From: a virus
Virus record (IMG/VR): IMGVR_UViG_3300012936_000037
Span: 1-44,011 of that record
DNA: 44,011 bases
Reading direction: 5' to 3' (one strand)
Positions 1-8,613 of the stretch are shown one piece after another (positions within the stretch are counted from its first letter, which is position 1; the number at the start of each line of letters is the position of its first letter). The translations under genes were made by a program, and so were the position numbers. The notes below the pieces were generated by a model, which ran no database searches, had not been told where the DNA came from, and saw nothing but the letters and a program-made list of their open reading frames with translations.

Positions 1-567
1 GGTGCAAACAATGCCCAAAAAGCAACAAGTATGATTACTACTGTTATATTCGGAATACCCGGAGCAAAATTTGCCGCCATACTTATGAGTTTATTCATGT
101 ATTTGAATATTGAATTAGGTACACCTGATATAGCAGATGATACTCAATTGTTTACAGCCATGACATTTGGCTTTTTAGGAGCGACTATAATTGTTGCATT
201 AATTTGTATGTTACTAATTAAACCGATTAGTAAACTAGCCGCAGTGCCATACAAATATTATTTTCCAGTACTATTAGCATTGATAATTTTTACTTCAATG
301 CAATATACTGGCGGATGGGAAGACTTAGCAATGTTAGCAATTTTTTCTTGTATTGGATTTACTATGCGACATTTTAAATTTAGTCGACCTGCATGTTTAA
401 TAGGATACATCCTAGCAGAAAAAGTCGAAGGACTTACATTACAAATTACAGGGTTATACACCTTTGAAACATTGATCACGAGACCAATTTTTATGACACT
501 GATCGTAATTACAATCTGTGTATTTTTATACAGCATATTTAGAAAAGGAAGGATAGACTATGCGTAA
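1..567 (+). CDS. TctA-family tricarboxylate transporter permease, 3' end (5' truncated by window)
   Basis: The frame is open from base 1, so only the C-terminal ~188 residues are present. The first residues (GANNAQKATS) followed by FGIPGAKFAA match the conserved TctA segment (ANNA ... GIPG) of the large membrane subunit of tripartite tricarboxylate transporters. Four or five hydrophobic segments follow (about residues 15-35, 50-72, 82-98, 102-118 and 160-175), and the tail FRKGR is basic. In bacteria TctA forms the channel and works with TctB and a periplasmic TctC. The next gene is a TctC-like protein, overlapping by 8 bases, which supports the call. No TctB is seen after it; it could lie upstream of the window. 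A transporter of this kind in a phage would be an auxiliary metabolic gene. Confidence 0.8.
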   Translation, partial: GANNAQKATSMITTVIFGIPGAKFAAILMSLFMYLNIELGTPDIADDTQLFTAMTFGFLGATIIVALICMLLIKPISKLAAVPYKYYFPVLLALIIFTSMQYTGGWEDLAMLAIFSCIGFTMRHFKFSRPACLIGYILAEKVEGLTLQITGLYTFETLITRPIFMTLIVITICVFLYSIFRKGRIDYA

Positions 568-1624
568 AAGTTTACTAACACTAGTAGCATTACTAGGATT
601 TACAACATCAGCACTAGCTGATTACACAATGATTGTTCCACAAAAGCCAGGTGGCGGAACAAGTCAATGGGCACAAATTGTTGCCACAGAAATGGAAAAA
701 TATTTAGATGGTGAAAAAATCATCCTCAAGCATATTAAAGGTGCAAGAGATATTCCAGGTTTCAACAAATTTCATAATGAATTTCGATTCGATGATAAAA
801 CACTCATGGTCAGTAATGGAGGAAACGGTATAAGTTTTCTTAATGAAAAAGTAGACTATAACTATAAAGATTATGATAGTATTGGTCTTATGAATTTAAA
901 TATTATCACCGCAGTTTTTGGAGATCATGATCCGTACGGCGATACACCTACTTCATTTAGTGGTGGCGGCGGAAAAATTCCTGAGGGAATTGCAATGACA
1001 TTACTAAAGTGTGGTAACTTGCCAAGTACAGAAGCATATATCGCTTGCTTTAAAGAAAAAGTAAACTGGATTAAAGGTATGAAAGGTAATGAAAGACGTT
1101 TAGCATTTAAGCGTGGAGAACTACATGGTACTAGAGAAAATCCTGCAAGTTTCAAAAAGCATGTACAACCAGTCATTGATGCAGGCGATGCACGTCTTTG
1201 GTTCCATCATGGTATACTACAACCAGATGGCACACATGCAGATGATCCAAACTATCCAGGTATTCAAATGGAACAACAGTTTGTAGATATGTATGGTGAA
1301 GAACCAAACAGCGATTTATATGATGCATATAAACTTGCAAAATCATTTCGTGATGGATTACAAAAAGCAATCTGGGTTAACAAAGATAATCCAAACAAAG
1401 CAAAACTTATTGCTGTTTTAGAAAAAGTAGCAAACAATCCAGAGTCAATTAAAAAGATTCAAAAGAAAGTTGGCAAGTACGAGTGGATGCTTGGTGATGC
1501 AGGCAATGCACAAGTTGATACATTAATGACTTTTGTTACATCTGATGCATTAAAAACACTAGTACAATTTAATACTGAAGCATTTGGTATTAAAGCAATT
1601 TACAAAGAAGACTTAGTTAAATGA
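560..1624 (+). CDS. TctC-like periplasmic solute-binding protein of a tripartite tricarboxylate transporter
   Basis: 354 residues. A clear signal peptide occupies residues 1-20 (basic start, hydrophobic core, cleavage after ALA), so the mature protein should be periplasmic. The start of the mature chain (YTMIVPQKPGGGTSQWA) matches the TctC/Bug family pattern of a beta strand followed by PxxPGGGxD, where the loop contacts a carboxylate ligand; here the usual Asp is replaced by Ser. The protein is slightly longer than typical TctC and has a Gly-rich stretch near residue 134 (SGGGGK). Start ATG 560 has a GGAAGGA ribosome site 6 bases upstream. It overlaps the TctA-like gene by 8 bases and the next gene by ATGA. 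The substrate is unknown; family members bind citrate and other carboxylates. Confidence 0.72.
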   Translation: MRKSLLTLVALLGFTTSALADYTMIVPQKPGGGTSQWAQIVATEMEKYLDGEKIILKHIKGARDIPGFNKFHNEFRFDDKTLMVSNGGNGISFLNEKVDYNYKDYDSIGLMNLNIITAVFGDHDPYGDTPTSFSGGGGKIPEGIAMTLLKCGNLPSTEAYIACFKEKVNWIKGMKGNERRLAFKRGELHGTRENPASFKKHVQPVIDAGDARLWFHHGILQPDGTHADDPNYPGIQMEQQFVDMYGEEPNSDLYDAYKLAKSFRDGLQKAIWVNKDNPNKAKLIAVLEKVANNPESIKKIQKKVGKYEWMLGDAGNAQVDTLMTFVTSDALKTLVQFNTEAFGIKAIYKEDLVK

Positions 1625-2310
1625 CAAACATACTAGTAATTACTGGACCACAAGGCACAGGTAATCATTTGTTTTCTAAAATCTTATCCATGCACCCAGA
1701 TGTGCATGGATGGGATCAACTACTACGTGAGTACTGGATTAACCACGATAATGCACCGTTCAAAGATATTTGGAATACGCCTGAAAACATTGATAACTAT
1801 GACTGGACGGAACATGAAAATTATGTTCTTAGTGTTAGTGGACCTTACGTAGAAAAAGTTAGAGATCCAGATGATTTAGTAGAAAGAAGACATACAATAT
1901 ATCCAAAGTATGGCGAAGTACTAAAACGTTTAAGTAATCACGGTAACGTACAAGTTGGTATTATTGGTAGAGATCAAAACATTACTGCACAAAACCAATT
2001 ACGTAAACGTGGTGTAGAAAGTTTACATAACTATCTTAATAAGATAGAAGATTTACTTGAGTGGGATCATACGTTTTTAAGTGTAGAACTAGCATATCTG
2101 TTTAGACATCAGTATATAAAAAGTCTTGATAAAACTCTTAATATTCCTGTAGATTATAAAAATGAAAAATTACATTATATATTAAACAAAGATCCTAATG
2201 CAAAGTATGTACACTATGTAGAACATAGTTGGTTAGATAAACGTAAAGATAGAACTACTGGATTATTAAATGACGGTAGTGTACCTCATAAAGAGTTTGA
2301 TACAAAATAA
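1621..2310 (+). CDS. sulfotransferase-like P-loop protein
   Basis: 229 residues. The N-terminus has a beta strand and P-loop, ITGPQGTGNHLFSKIL (residues 7-22), followed by a phrase about location or dispute (MHPDVHGWDQLL) that resembles the start of phage and bacterial sulfotransferases, where the loop binds the 5'-phosphosulfate of PAPS. No second PAPS-binding motif could be assigned with confidence, so activity is not certain and another P-loop transferase is possible. It starts on an ATGA overlap with the TctC-like gene and is followed after 2 bases by a small membrane protein. Two further proteins with this type of N-terminus lie in the same strand block (3278 and 21905). Confidence 0.55.
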   Translation: MTNILVITGPQGTGNHLFSKILSMHPDVHGWDQLLREYWINHDNAPFKDIWNTPENIDNYDWTEHENYVLSVSGPYVEKVRDPDDLVERRHTIYPKYGEVLKRLSNHGNVQVGIIGRDQNITAQNQLRKRGVESLHNYLNKIEDLLEWDHTFLSVELAYLFRHQYIKSLDKTLNIPVDYKNEKLHYILNKDPNAKYVHYVEHSWLDKRKDRTTGLLNDGSVPHKEFDTK

Positions 2311-2312
2311 AA

Positions 2313-2528
2313 ATGGTAGTTTATGTTAAATACGCTAGTGCAGTGACTATTCTTATTGCAATGGTACTGCATACACAAGGTATCACACCTTGGAATAGTA
2401 TAGCACAACTGCTAGGTGCAGGTGGTTGGATATATGTAGGTTATAAATGGAATGAAAAAGCAATTATGCTAAACTTCGTTCCGCAATTTTTTATTATTGT
2501 ACCGATATTAATATGGATGTATATATGA
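2313..2528 (+). CDS. small membrane protein
   Basis: 71 residues, very hydrophobic. Three likely membrane segments are visible: about residues 4-20, 29-46 and 53-70. The helices are joined by short loops, one with KWNEK. No enzymatic motif is seen. It sits 2 bases after the sulfotransferase-like gene and its stop overlaps the next start as ATGA, so it is translated with the cluster. Function unknown; similar tiny membrane proteins are common in T4-like marine phages. Confidence 0.6.
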   Translation: MVVYVKYASAVTILIAMVLHTQGITPWNSIAQLLGAGGWIYVGYKWNEKAIMLNFVPQFFIIVPILIWMYI

Positions 2529-3262
2529 GACCGTTTACTAAAAAAACATTAGATGATCCAGCTTTCTATGAGAGTAGTTGGGATTGGACTGTTGCACATA
2601 GCGACTATCATTTCGATGACAATATACAAGACAAACCTGGAGATTGGTTTGAAGTTTTAGGCAGATTCGAAGGCGATTGGAAAGAAGAACGTGATAGGCT
2701 TGTTGAAGCAACACACCCTGTAAATTGGGCAACACGTAAACATTTTGCAAAAAAGAAAAAAGATCCTGAAATGCTTACACAGGAAGAATATGATATTCAA
2801 AAAGCAGGCGGTGATCCCAAAGGACTAATGCTTACTAATAAAAATAGTTTCTCAGACTGGGCAGACTATCCAACACTATATAAAATGATGGATTATTTTC
2901 AACTTACAAGTGATGGTGTTAGTTTAGTAAAATGGCAAGCACATATACAAATGACCGGGCAGATGTTTAATATGCATATAGATAAATTGTGGGATAGATG
3001 TCCAGACGATCCGGAGCGTATTGTACGTATTACAATCATGTTAGATGATTGGACACCAGGACATTTTTATATGTATGGTAATTGTATGTATGATAACTGG
3101 AAAGCAGGTGACGTACATATATTTGACTGGAGTAATGTTCCTCATTGTACAGCTAATGCAAGCAGTCATCCTAGAGCAGTATTACAAATGACTGGTTTAA
3201 AAACGGAACGTACACAGGAATTGATAGATAATGCAAATCCAAACAACGTTTTTACAATTTGA
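2525..3262 (+). CDS. 2-oxoglutarate/Fe(II)-dependent oxygenase-like (Asp/Asn beta-hydroxylase type)
   Basis: 245 residues from ATG 2525, chosen because it forms an ATGA overlap with the preceding stop; an upstream ATG at 2513 would add four residues. The C-terminal half shows the facial triad expected of a jelly-roll oxygenase: H151-x-D153 (MHIDKLWD), a strand pair with RITIMLDDW, then H207 (VPHCTAN) and R217 to hold 2-oxoglutarate. Family members hydroxylate amino-acid side chains or small molecules. The N-terminal ~120 residues are acidic, Trp-rich and not assigned. Two other oxygenase-like proteins lie at 20741 and 21385. Confidence 0.65.
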   Translation: MRPFTKKTLDDPAFYESSWDWTVAHSDYHFDDNIQDKPGDWFEVLGRFEGDWKEERDRLVEATHPVNWATRKHFAKKKKDPEMLTQEEYDIQKAGGDPKGLMLTNKNSFSDWADYPTLYKMMDYFQLTSDGVSLVKWQAHIQMTGQMFNMHIDKLWDRCPDDPERIVRITIMLDDWTPGHFYMYGNCMYDNWKAGDVHIFDWSNVPHCTANASSHPRAVLQMTGLKTERTQELIDNANPNNVFTI

Positions 3263-3277
3263 GGTTAAAAGAATTAT

Positions 3278-4387
3278 ATGAAATATATTTTTGTAGCAGG
3301 AGCTCCTGGAAGTCATTGGAGTAGTGTAGCAAGAACTATCTATAGTAGCAGTAAAATAGATAATACCGATAGCAATAATAGTTATATGCGACCAGGGCAA
3401 ACAGTACCTATGCATATTGGATCGTATTGGGATCCTGGAATGGAACACGGTACAACATTTGACACATTTGATAGTATATCAGTTACTGATGCTGAAAAAG
3501 AGTTTAACGCTCCGTTTGAAGAAGATTCTAATCTTACACGTATTATAAAAAGTCATCAGTTTTGTAAGCATCTAAATTATATTAGAGATACTTGGACTTT
3601 TTGTCCAATTGTACTTGTTTATTATAAAAATGATAAAGCAACAGAAGAATGGTGGTACGAAGCTGGAGGTTGGGATATTAGTTATCCTAATTATGAATGG
3701 TACAAAGACCGTATGAAAGAAGAAATTGCTGTACAAAATGCAGGAGTTTTAGATTTTATTAAAAATAATAAATGTGTAAAAGTTAAAGATAGTACAGAGC
3801 TTGGTAAAATATTAAATTTTGATGATTTAGAAGATAAAGAGTTTGAAAGTAGAGAAATTGATGTTTACGTATACATACCGCATTTAGTAGACTACTTTGG
3901 TAAAACTTGGTACGGTAATCTACAAAAATTTCAATACAGCGGAATGTCATTACTTCGTAAAATTGATCAAGATGCAAAAGTATTAGACATTGGATGTGGA
4001 CAAAACTTCTTTAAACAACATTTTAACAATCTAGTAGGCATTGATCCTGCAAATAAAAATGCAGATTATGTTGTTGCATTAGAAGAATTTAATACAAATG
4101 AACAATATGATGCAGTACTGTGTTTAGGAAGTTTAAATTTTGGACCATATGAAACTGTTTATAATCAAGTTAAAAAAGCAGTAGAACTAACTAAGACCGG
4201 TGGTATAATATATTGGAGATGTAATCCTGGATTACACGATCACAAGCATAAGGGTATGGAAGATATTGATTTTTTCGAATGGAGTTTTGAACTACACGAA
4301 AAATGGACTAGACAACTCGATTGTGATTTGTTACAATGCGTATGGGATACTGGAAATCGTATCTATGCCGAGTGGAGAAAGCGTTAG
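3278..4387 (+). CDS. fusion: sulfotransferase-like P-loop domain + class I SAM methyltransferase domain
   Basis: 369 residues. Residues 1-16 carry a strand and P-loop (FVAGAPGSHWSS) like that of the sulfotransferase-like neighbours. The C-terminal part has the class I SAM-binding motif I at 235-241 (VLDIGCG), an acidic motif II (GID, 254-256) and a later motif IV-like strand (YDAVLCLGSLNFG), typical of a small Rossmann methyltransferase. No stop or frameshift separates the two parts. A two-step tailoring enzyme is inferred. It is preceded by a 15-base gap and its TAG overlaps the following GTG by one base. Confidence 0.62.
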   Translation: MKYIFVAGAPGSHWSSVARTIYSSSKIDNTDSNNSYMRPGQTVPMHIGSYWDPGMEHGTTFDTFDSISVTDAEKEFNAPFEEDSNLTRIIKSHQFCKHLNYIRDTWTFCPIVLVYYKNDKATEEWWYEAGGWDISYPNYEWYKDRMKEEIAVQNAGVLDFIKNNKCVKVKDSTELGKILNFDDLEDKEFESREIDVYVYIPHLVDYFGKTWYGNLQKFQYSGMSLLRKIDQDAKVLDIGCGQNFFKQHFNNLVGIDPANKNADYVVALEEFNTNEQYDAVLCLGSLNFGPYETVYNQVKKAVELTKTGGIIYWRCNPGLHDHKHKGMEDIDFFEWSFELHEKWTRQLDCDLLQCVWDTGNRIYAEWRKR

Positions 4388-5091
4388 TGTTAGATGTTAT
4401 TCAGATTAGCTATCATGAGCCATATGCTGATGAAAATTTTGAATTATTAAAGTTGTTTGCACCACATGCCAAGCGCATACAAGGTGTAAAAGGTATTTTT
4501 AATGCACATAAAGAAGCCGCAAAAATAGCAGAAACTACTTATTTTTATGTAATTGATGCTGATGCGGTCATTGATGAAGAGTTTAGTTTTAAGTTTAAGC
4601 CCGATTCACAAAAAGAAGCATACCCAAATATACCCGAAACAGAATGTGTGTTTGTGTGGCGTAGTCGTAACCCTGTAAACGATTTGTTATATGGTTATGG
4701 AGGTGCTAAATTATTTCAACGTAAAGCATTACTTGATGCTAAAGACTGGCAAGTAGATATGACAACCACAATTGGTTGTCCTTTTGTGCCTAAGTTCCAA
4801 ATAAGTAATGTTACAGCATTTAATACAGATCCATTTAATGCATGGCGTAGTGCATTTAGAGAATGTACAAAACTGGCTAGTAGTATTATACCTAATCATG
4901 ATAATAGAGATAATGAATATAGACTAGATGTATGGCAAAACAAAGGTGAAAATCGACCATATGGTGAATATGCAATACTAGGAGCAAAGCAAGGTGCTGA
5001 TTTTGGTCGAGCATATAAATTTAATACAAAAACATTAAACCTTATTAACGATTTTGAATGGCTAAAGGAGACTTTTGATGATGCAACCTGA
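4387..5091 (+). CDS. GT-A-like glycosyltransferase
   Basis: 234 residues from GTG 4387. This start shares one base with the preceding TAG and has GGAG 9 bases upstream; the longer reading from 4336 would run deep into the previous gene. Residues 51-61 form a hydrophobic strand ending in DAD (TYFYVIDADAV, D57 and D59), the usual metal and nucleotide-sugar site of GT-A transferases. The first strand VLDVIQISY and a following acidic helix also fit. The acceptor and donor are not known. Its place between methyltransferase-type genes suggests sugar building or attachment within the cluster. Confidence 0.5.
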   Translation: MLDVIQISYHEPYADENFELLKLFAPHAKRIQGVKGIFNAHKEAAKIAETTYFYVIDADAVIDEEFSFKFKPDSQKEAYPNIPETECVFVWRSRNPVNDLLYGYGGAKLFQRKALLDAKDWQVDMTTTIGCPFVPKFQISNVTAFNTDPFNAWRSAFRECTKLASSIIPNHDNRDNEYRLDVWQNKGENRPYGEYAILGAKQGADFGRAYKFNTKTLNLINDFEWLKETFDDAT

Positions 5092-6115
5092 TAATGATTT
5101 ACTTAGTCAAGACAACGATGAACTATTTAAAAATCAAGATGAACAATATAAAGAATACCATGAACGACAGTTGAGCGATAATGGCACACATGTTGTAAAT
5201 CACAATCTTGGAAAAAACTTACATTGGTTACATGGGCTAGAAGAATATATGGAGTTTACCGAGCATAAGCATTTAGAAAAATATAAAAATCTCAAGCGAG
5301 CAATAATGTACGGTAACATATGGTATATTAAAGAATTAATAGCAGATGAAATACGTAGAGGTGAAATAGATTTAACCGACGAGTTTCTTAATATTATTCT
5401 TGCACACTATACAGGATATGAGCATATTAATCATAGAAAAGTTTTGCAATATGTTTCTCATTGTATTGATGATGAATATATTAGAAAAATTAGTAGTTGG
5501 AGTATAAAGTGGCAAAGGCTTGCTAATTTAAACGAACATTTTAGCAGAGGACAGATGAAAAGTAAATGTTGGATGGTCAAAGAACTAAAAGAAGTTTTCC
5601 CCGACAAATACTTAGGTATAATTGCACATTATGGCGGCTGGTATGCTACTATTGCACAAAGTCTTTTTAACAACTTTCAAATTGCAAAATATTATAATTT
5701 AGAATTAGATCACAGATGTATCGAGATTGCAGATGATTTTAATTATCAACAAAACTATAATAAATGGCAGTTTAAAAGTGTGCATCAAAATTGTGGTGAT
5801 ATATTATATGACGAAAATAATAGTTTTAATGTACAAGTTGCTAACCGAAATAATACAGATATAACTATAAACATAAAGCCAAGTATAATTATAAACACAA
5901 GTTGTGAGCATATGAATGAAGATTGGTTTCATAATTTACCTGATGGTATGTTAGTTTGTTTACAAACAAACGATTACTTCAGTAATAAAGATCATATAAA
6001 CTGTGTAGGCGGAATAAATGAAGCAAAAGCAAAGTATCCTATGAAAGAAGTTCTGTATGAAGGAACACTAGATACACATTTATACAATAGGTTTATGTTA
6101 ATTGGAGAAAAATGA
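5078..6115 (+). CDS. SAM-methyltransferase-like protein, paralogue of the one at 24656-25621
   Basis: 345 residues. ATG 5078 is chosen because AAAGGAG lies 7 bases upstream; a TTG at 5075 and an ATG at 5081 are alternatives. The C-terminal ~190 residues resemble a Rossmann methyltransferase: a glycine/aromatic loop after a strand (IIAHYGGWYATIAQSL), a strand ending in acidic residues (YNLELDHRCIEIAD) and INTSCEHM, in the place of motif IV. The same blocks (SRGQxKSK, GWYATxA, INTSCEH, LQxNDY, FMxIG) occur in 24656-25621, so the two are clear paralogues. The acidic N-terminal ~150 residues are not recognised. Substrate unknown. Confidence 0.55.
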   Translation: MMQPDNDLLSQDNDELFKNQDEQYKEYHERQLSDNGTHVVNHNLGKNLHWLHGLEEYMEFTEHKHLEKYKNLKRAIMYGNIWYIKELIADEIRRGEIDLTDEFLNIILAHYTGYEHINHRKVLQYVSHCIDDEYIRKISSWSIKWQRLANLNEHFSRGQMKSKCWMVKELKEVFPDKYLGIIAHYGGWYATIAQSLFNNFQIAKYYNLELDHRCIEIADDFNYQQNYNKWQFKSVHQNCGDILYDENNSFNVQVANRNNTDITINIKPSIIINTSCEHMNEDWFHNLPDGMLVCLQTNDYFSNKDHINCVGGINEAKAKYPMKEVLYEGTLDTHLYNRFMLIGEK

Positions 6116-6333
6116 TTAATAATTTATCATTACGTGAGATGCAAACAGAAGCCGCAAGAGCGTTATCTACTATGGAAGCATCAAACAATAATATAGCACA
6201 GTTTAACAAAAAAGCACATCATAATAGTCAGCTTTGGTATAGTGCGGTTATTGAATGGTATGTAGAACAATACGGCGACTTACCTAGCAAGTGTGGTCCA
6301 GGTAAAGATATAAAGTTGATAATGGAGAAATAA
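6112..6333 (+). CDS. small hypothetical protein
   Basis: 73 residues, starting on an ATGA overlap with the previous gene and ending directly before ATG of the PP-loop gene. Sequence is largely helical (LREMQTEAARALSTMEA) with a C-terminal GDLPSKCGPGKD. No known domain is seen. Tight coupling on both sides argues that it is a real gene, perhaps a partner of the PP-loop enzyme that follows. Confidence 0.55.
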   Translation: MINNLSLREMQTEAARALSTMEASNNNIAQFNKKAHHNSQLWYSAVIEWYVEQYGDLPSKCGPGKDIKLIMEK

Positions 6334-7008
6334 ATGTTATTCGAAAATTCACAGGATAATTGGGAGATTAATCTTCCAGATAATCTGAAAACATTAGGAT
6401 TAAAAATTAGTGGAGGTGCTGATAGTGCAATAGTTTGTTATATGGTTGCAAAATATGTTACAGAAGAAAGACCAGACATTACTATTCATCCTATTACTGC
6501 CGTAGCAAGTACAAAACCATTTCAACAAATATTTGCAGACAAAGTACTACGTAAAGTTGAGTCATTGACTGGGATAACATTCGCTACGCATCAATACAGA
6601 ACAATAGATAGTACTACTGTAGAAAAATATATTAGTGAACAAGCTGAACTTGTAGATGACGTTTATGCAAGTCAAGGTATACAAAGACATTTCTCTGGTT
6701 TAACTGCGAATCCAACAGCCGAAGACGCTCCATTATTATATGACGGTAAACATGCATTACCCGGAAGTTATGGTCCTGATGATACTGATAGAAGTAAGGG
6801 ATCGGAAAAGAAAGATAATACTTTTAGACCTTTAATAAATGTTGACAAAAGAGGTGTAGCAGAACATTATATCAGATTAGGTGTATTAGAAGATATATTT
6901 CCATTAACAAGAAGTTGTGAAGAAAATAACGTATATACATTCGAAAAACACTGTGAAGATTGTTGGTTTTGCAGAGAACGACAATGGGGATTTGACAGAT
7001 TAATATAA
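6334..7008 (+). CDS. PP-loop ATP pyrophosphatase-like enzyme with QueC-like cysteine tail
   Basis: 224 residues. The PP-loop SGGADS (26-31) follows a strand, as in enzymes that adenylate a substrate with ATP (QueC, tRNA thiolation, NAD and asparagine synthases). The C-terminus carries C195, C207, C210 and C213 followed by RERQWGF. This closely resembles the QueC tail (C-x8-C-x2-C-x2-C with R and GF), which binds zinc. QueC itself makes preQ0 from 7-carboxy-7-deazaguanine; whether this protein does so is not shown. A second, longer PP-loop paralogue is at 12313. A QueE-like gene lies far away at 38643. Confidence 0.65.
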   Translation: MLFENSQDNWEINLPDNLKTLGLKISGGADSAIVCYMVAKYVTEERPDITIHPITAVASTKPFQQIFADKVLRKVESLTGITFATHQYRTIDSTTVEKYISEQAELVDDVYASQGIQRHFSGLTANPTAEDAPLLYDGKHALPGSYGPDDTDRSKGSEKKDNTFRPLINVDKRGVAEHYIRLGVLEDIFPLTRSCEENNVYTFEKHCEDCWFCRERQWGFDRLI

Positions 7009-7547
7009 TTGAAACACTTAAAAGTAAAATTCAAATTGATGACTCTGGTGTTCGCAAAACATTTAAAGGAGAAAGATATATTGATAACCCTACCACTTGG
7101 TTAACACATTATCAATCATTATGTGAAATAAATCCTCATCTTGTAAAAGTACAAAGTATTAACGAACAAGGTACAGAGATTTTAATGGAAGATATCGGAA
7201 ATCATATTCACATAGAAGATTTACTTAAAAAACCAGAATATGATAACATAGTAAATAAAGATGTAATATGCGAAATATTATACGCAATTAGTTACAGTTG
7301 GGCTCAGAGTTTTGCATACAGTAAGCAAGTTCCTGAGGATGGATACTTTATGAATAATGACGTTACTTTACATAATATGGTTTTAACAGATAATAAAGAA
7401 ATAAAACAACTAGATCCTGATAGCTATGAATGGTATCCTACTATACCGTTTGAGTGCTGGGCATTTGACTTTGCGGAAAAGTATTATATGACTCAAATTA
7501 ATTTGATGAGTAAGATACAGAAGCTTAACTATGTACAACTACCATGA
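7008..7547 (+). CDS. APH/choline-kinase-like small kinase without a canonical start codon
   Basis: The frame is open from 6996 and codes convincingly well upstream of the first ATG (7185). The upstream part has a kinase N-lobe look: GVRKTFKGERYID (a beta strand with the ATP lysine), a helix, then a strand leading to MEDIGN. The C-lobe has a catalytic-loop-like NDVTLHNMVL and LDPDSYEW, matching the HxDxxxxN and IDxD motifs of the aminoglycoside phosphotransferase fold. No ATG, GTG or TTG exists in frame between 6996 and 7185. ATT at 7008, overlapping the previous TAA, is the most likely start, giving ~179 residues, but a frameshift from the upstream PP-loop gene or a local sequence error is possible. 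It overlaps the next gene by 17 bases. Phosphorylation of a sugar or metabolite is inferred. Confidence 0.5.
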   Translation: METLKSKIQIDDSGVRKTFKGERYIDNPTTWLTHYQSLCEINPHLVKVQSINEQGTEILMEDIGNHIHIEDLLKKPEYDNIVNKDVICEILYAISYSWAQSFAYSKQVPEDGYFMNNDVTLHNMVLTDNKEIKQLDPDSYEWYPTIPFECWAFDFAEKYYMTQINLMSKIQKLNYVQLP

Positions 7548-8613
7548 CATCAAACAAGTTCATTTGGAAATTACACAAAAATGTCAAGCGGCATGTCCAA
7601 TGTGTGATAGAAATGAAGAAGGTGGTGCAGATAATCGGCATATAACAAATGCAGAACTAAGTTTAGAAGACTGTCAACGTATCTTTACAGTTGACTTTAT
7701 TAAGCAATTAAGTACAATGTATATGTGTGGTAACTTAGGTGATCCTATTGTTGCTAAAGATACATTAGATATATTCCGCTATTTTAGATCGTGTAATGAT
7801 AAAATGTGGCTGAGTATGAACACTAACGCAGGAGCAAAAGATGAAGCGTGGTGGAAAGAACTCGCAAGAGTTCTGGGACGTATGGGTACCGTTATTTTTA
7901 GTGTGGATGGTCTCCGTGATACTAATCATTTATACAGACAAAATGTGGTATGGGATAATGTAGAACGTAACATGCGAGCATTTATTTCCGCTGGAGGTAG
8001 AGCTCGTTGGGACTTTTTAATATTTGCACATAACGAACATCAAGTTGAGGAAGCTAAAGAGTTTTCAAAAGAATTAGGTTTTGAAAAATTTCAAGCAAAA
8101 AAGACAGGAAGATTTATTACTGGCAAAGGTGAAAAGAAAGACACACACCAAGCTAAAAATCGTAAAGGCATAGAAACTCAACTAATAGAAAAACCAAAAC
8201 AATCAAGTAATCAAAATTTAGCACTACTAAAACAAAAAGAGATTGAAAAAACATATGGTTCAATGCGTGAATACTATGACAGTTGTAATATTAAATGTAA
8301 AGTAGCAGAAGAAAAAAATATTTTTATTACAGCAGAAGGTCTATTAATGCCTTGTTGTTGGACTGCTGGACGTATGTATAAATGGTGGCATGCTGATCCT
8401 CGTGTAGAACAAATTTGGGAACATATTGATTCTGCAGGTGGTAAAAAAGGTATTAGTGCAAAAGAACTAGGATTAGAAAAAGTATTCTCTAGTGGAATAC
8501 TTGAGAGTATTCAAACAAGTTGGGATAAAAAATCAATTGCTAAAGGCAAACTAGGTGTTTGCGCTCAGAAATGTAGTACAGAGTTTGATCCATTTGGAGC
8601 GCAATTCCAATGA
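7531..8613 (+). CDS. radical SAM protein with C-terminal SPASM-like cysteines (cluster subfamily A)
   Basis: 360 residues. The radical-SAM cluster motif is C18-x3-C22-x2-C25 (CQAACPMC) directly after an LEIT strand. Subfamily hallmarks are CGNLGDP, FSVDGLRDTNHLYR and FAHNEHQVEEA. The C-terminal third has further cysteines (CNIKC, LLMPCCW, GVCAQKC), expected to bind one or more auxiliary Fe-S clusters as in SPASM/twitch enzymes. A Lys-rich stretch (about residues 188-215) is inserted before them. Four similar proteins occur at 8610, 13142, 19142 and 22639. Substrate unknown; SPASM enzymes often act on peptides, but the phage subfamily is uncharacterised. Confidence 0.8.
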   Translation: MYNYHDIKQVHLEITQKCQAACPMCDRNEEGGADNRHITNAELSLEDCQRIFTVDFIKQLSTMYMCGNLGDPIVAKDTLDIFRYFRSCNDKMWLSMNTNAGAKDEAWWKELARVLGRMGTVIFSVDGLRDTNHLYRQNVVWDNVERNMRAFISAGGRARWDFLIFAHNEHQVEEAKEFSKELGFEKFQAKKTGRFITGKGEKKDTHQAKNRKGIETQLIEKPKQSSNQNLALLKQKEIEKTYGSMREYYDSCNIKCKVAEEKNIFITAEGLLMPCCWTAGRMYKWWHADPRVEQIWEHIDSAGGKKGISAKELGLEKVFSSGILESIQTSWDKKSIAKGKLGVCAQKCSTEFDPFGAQFQ

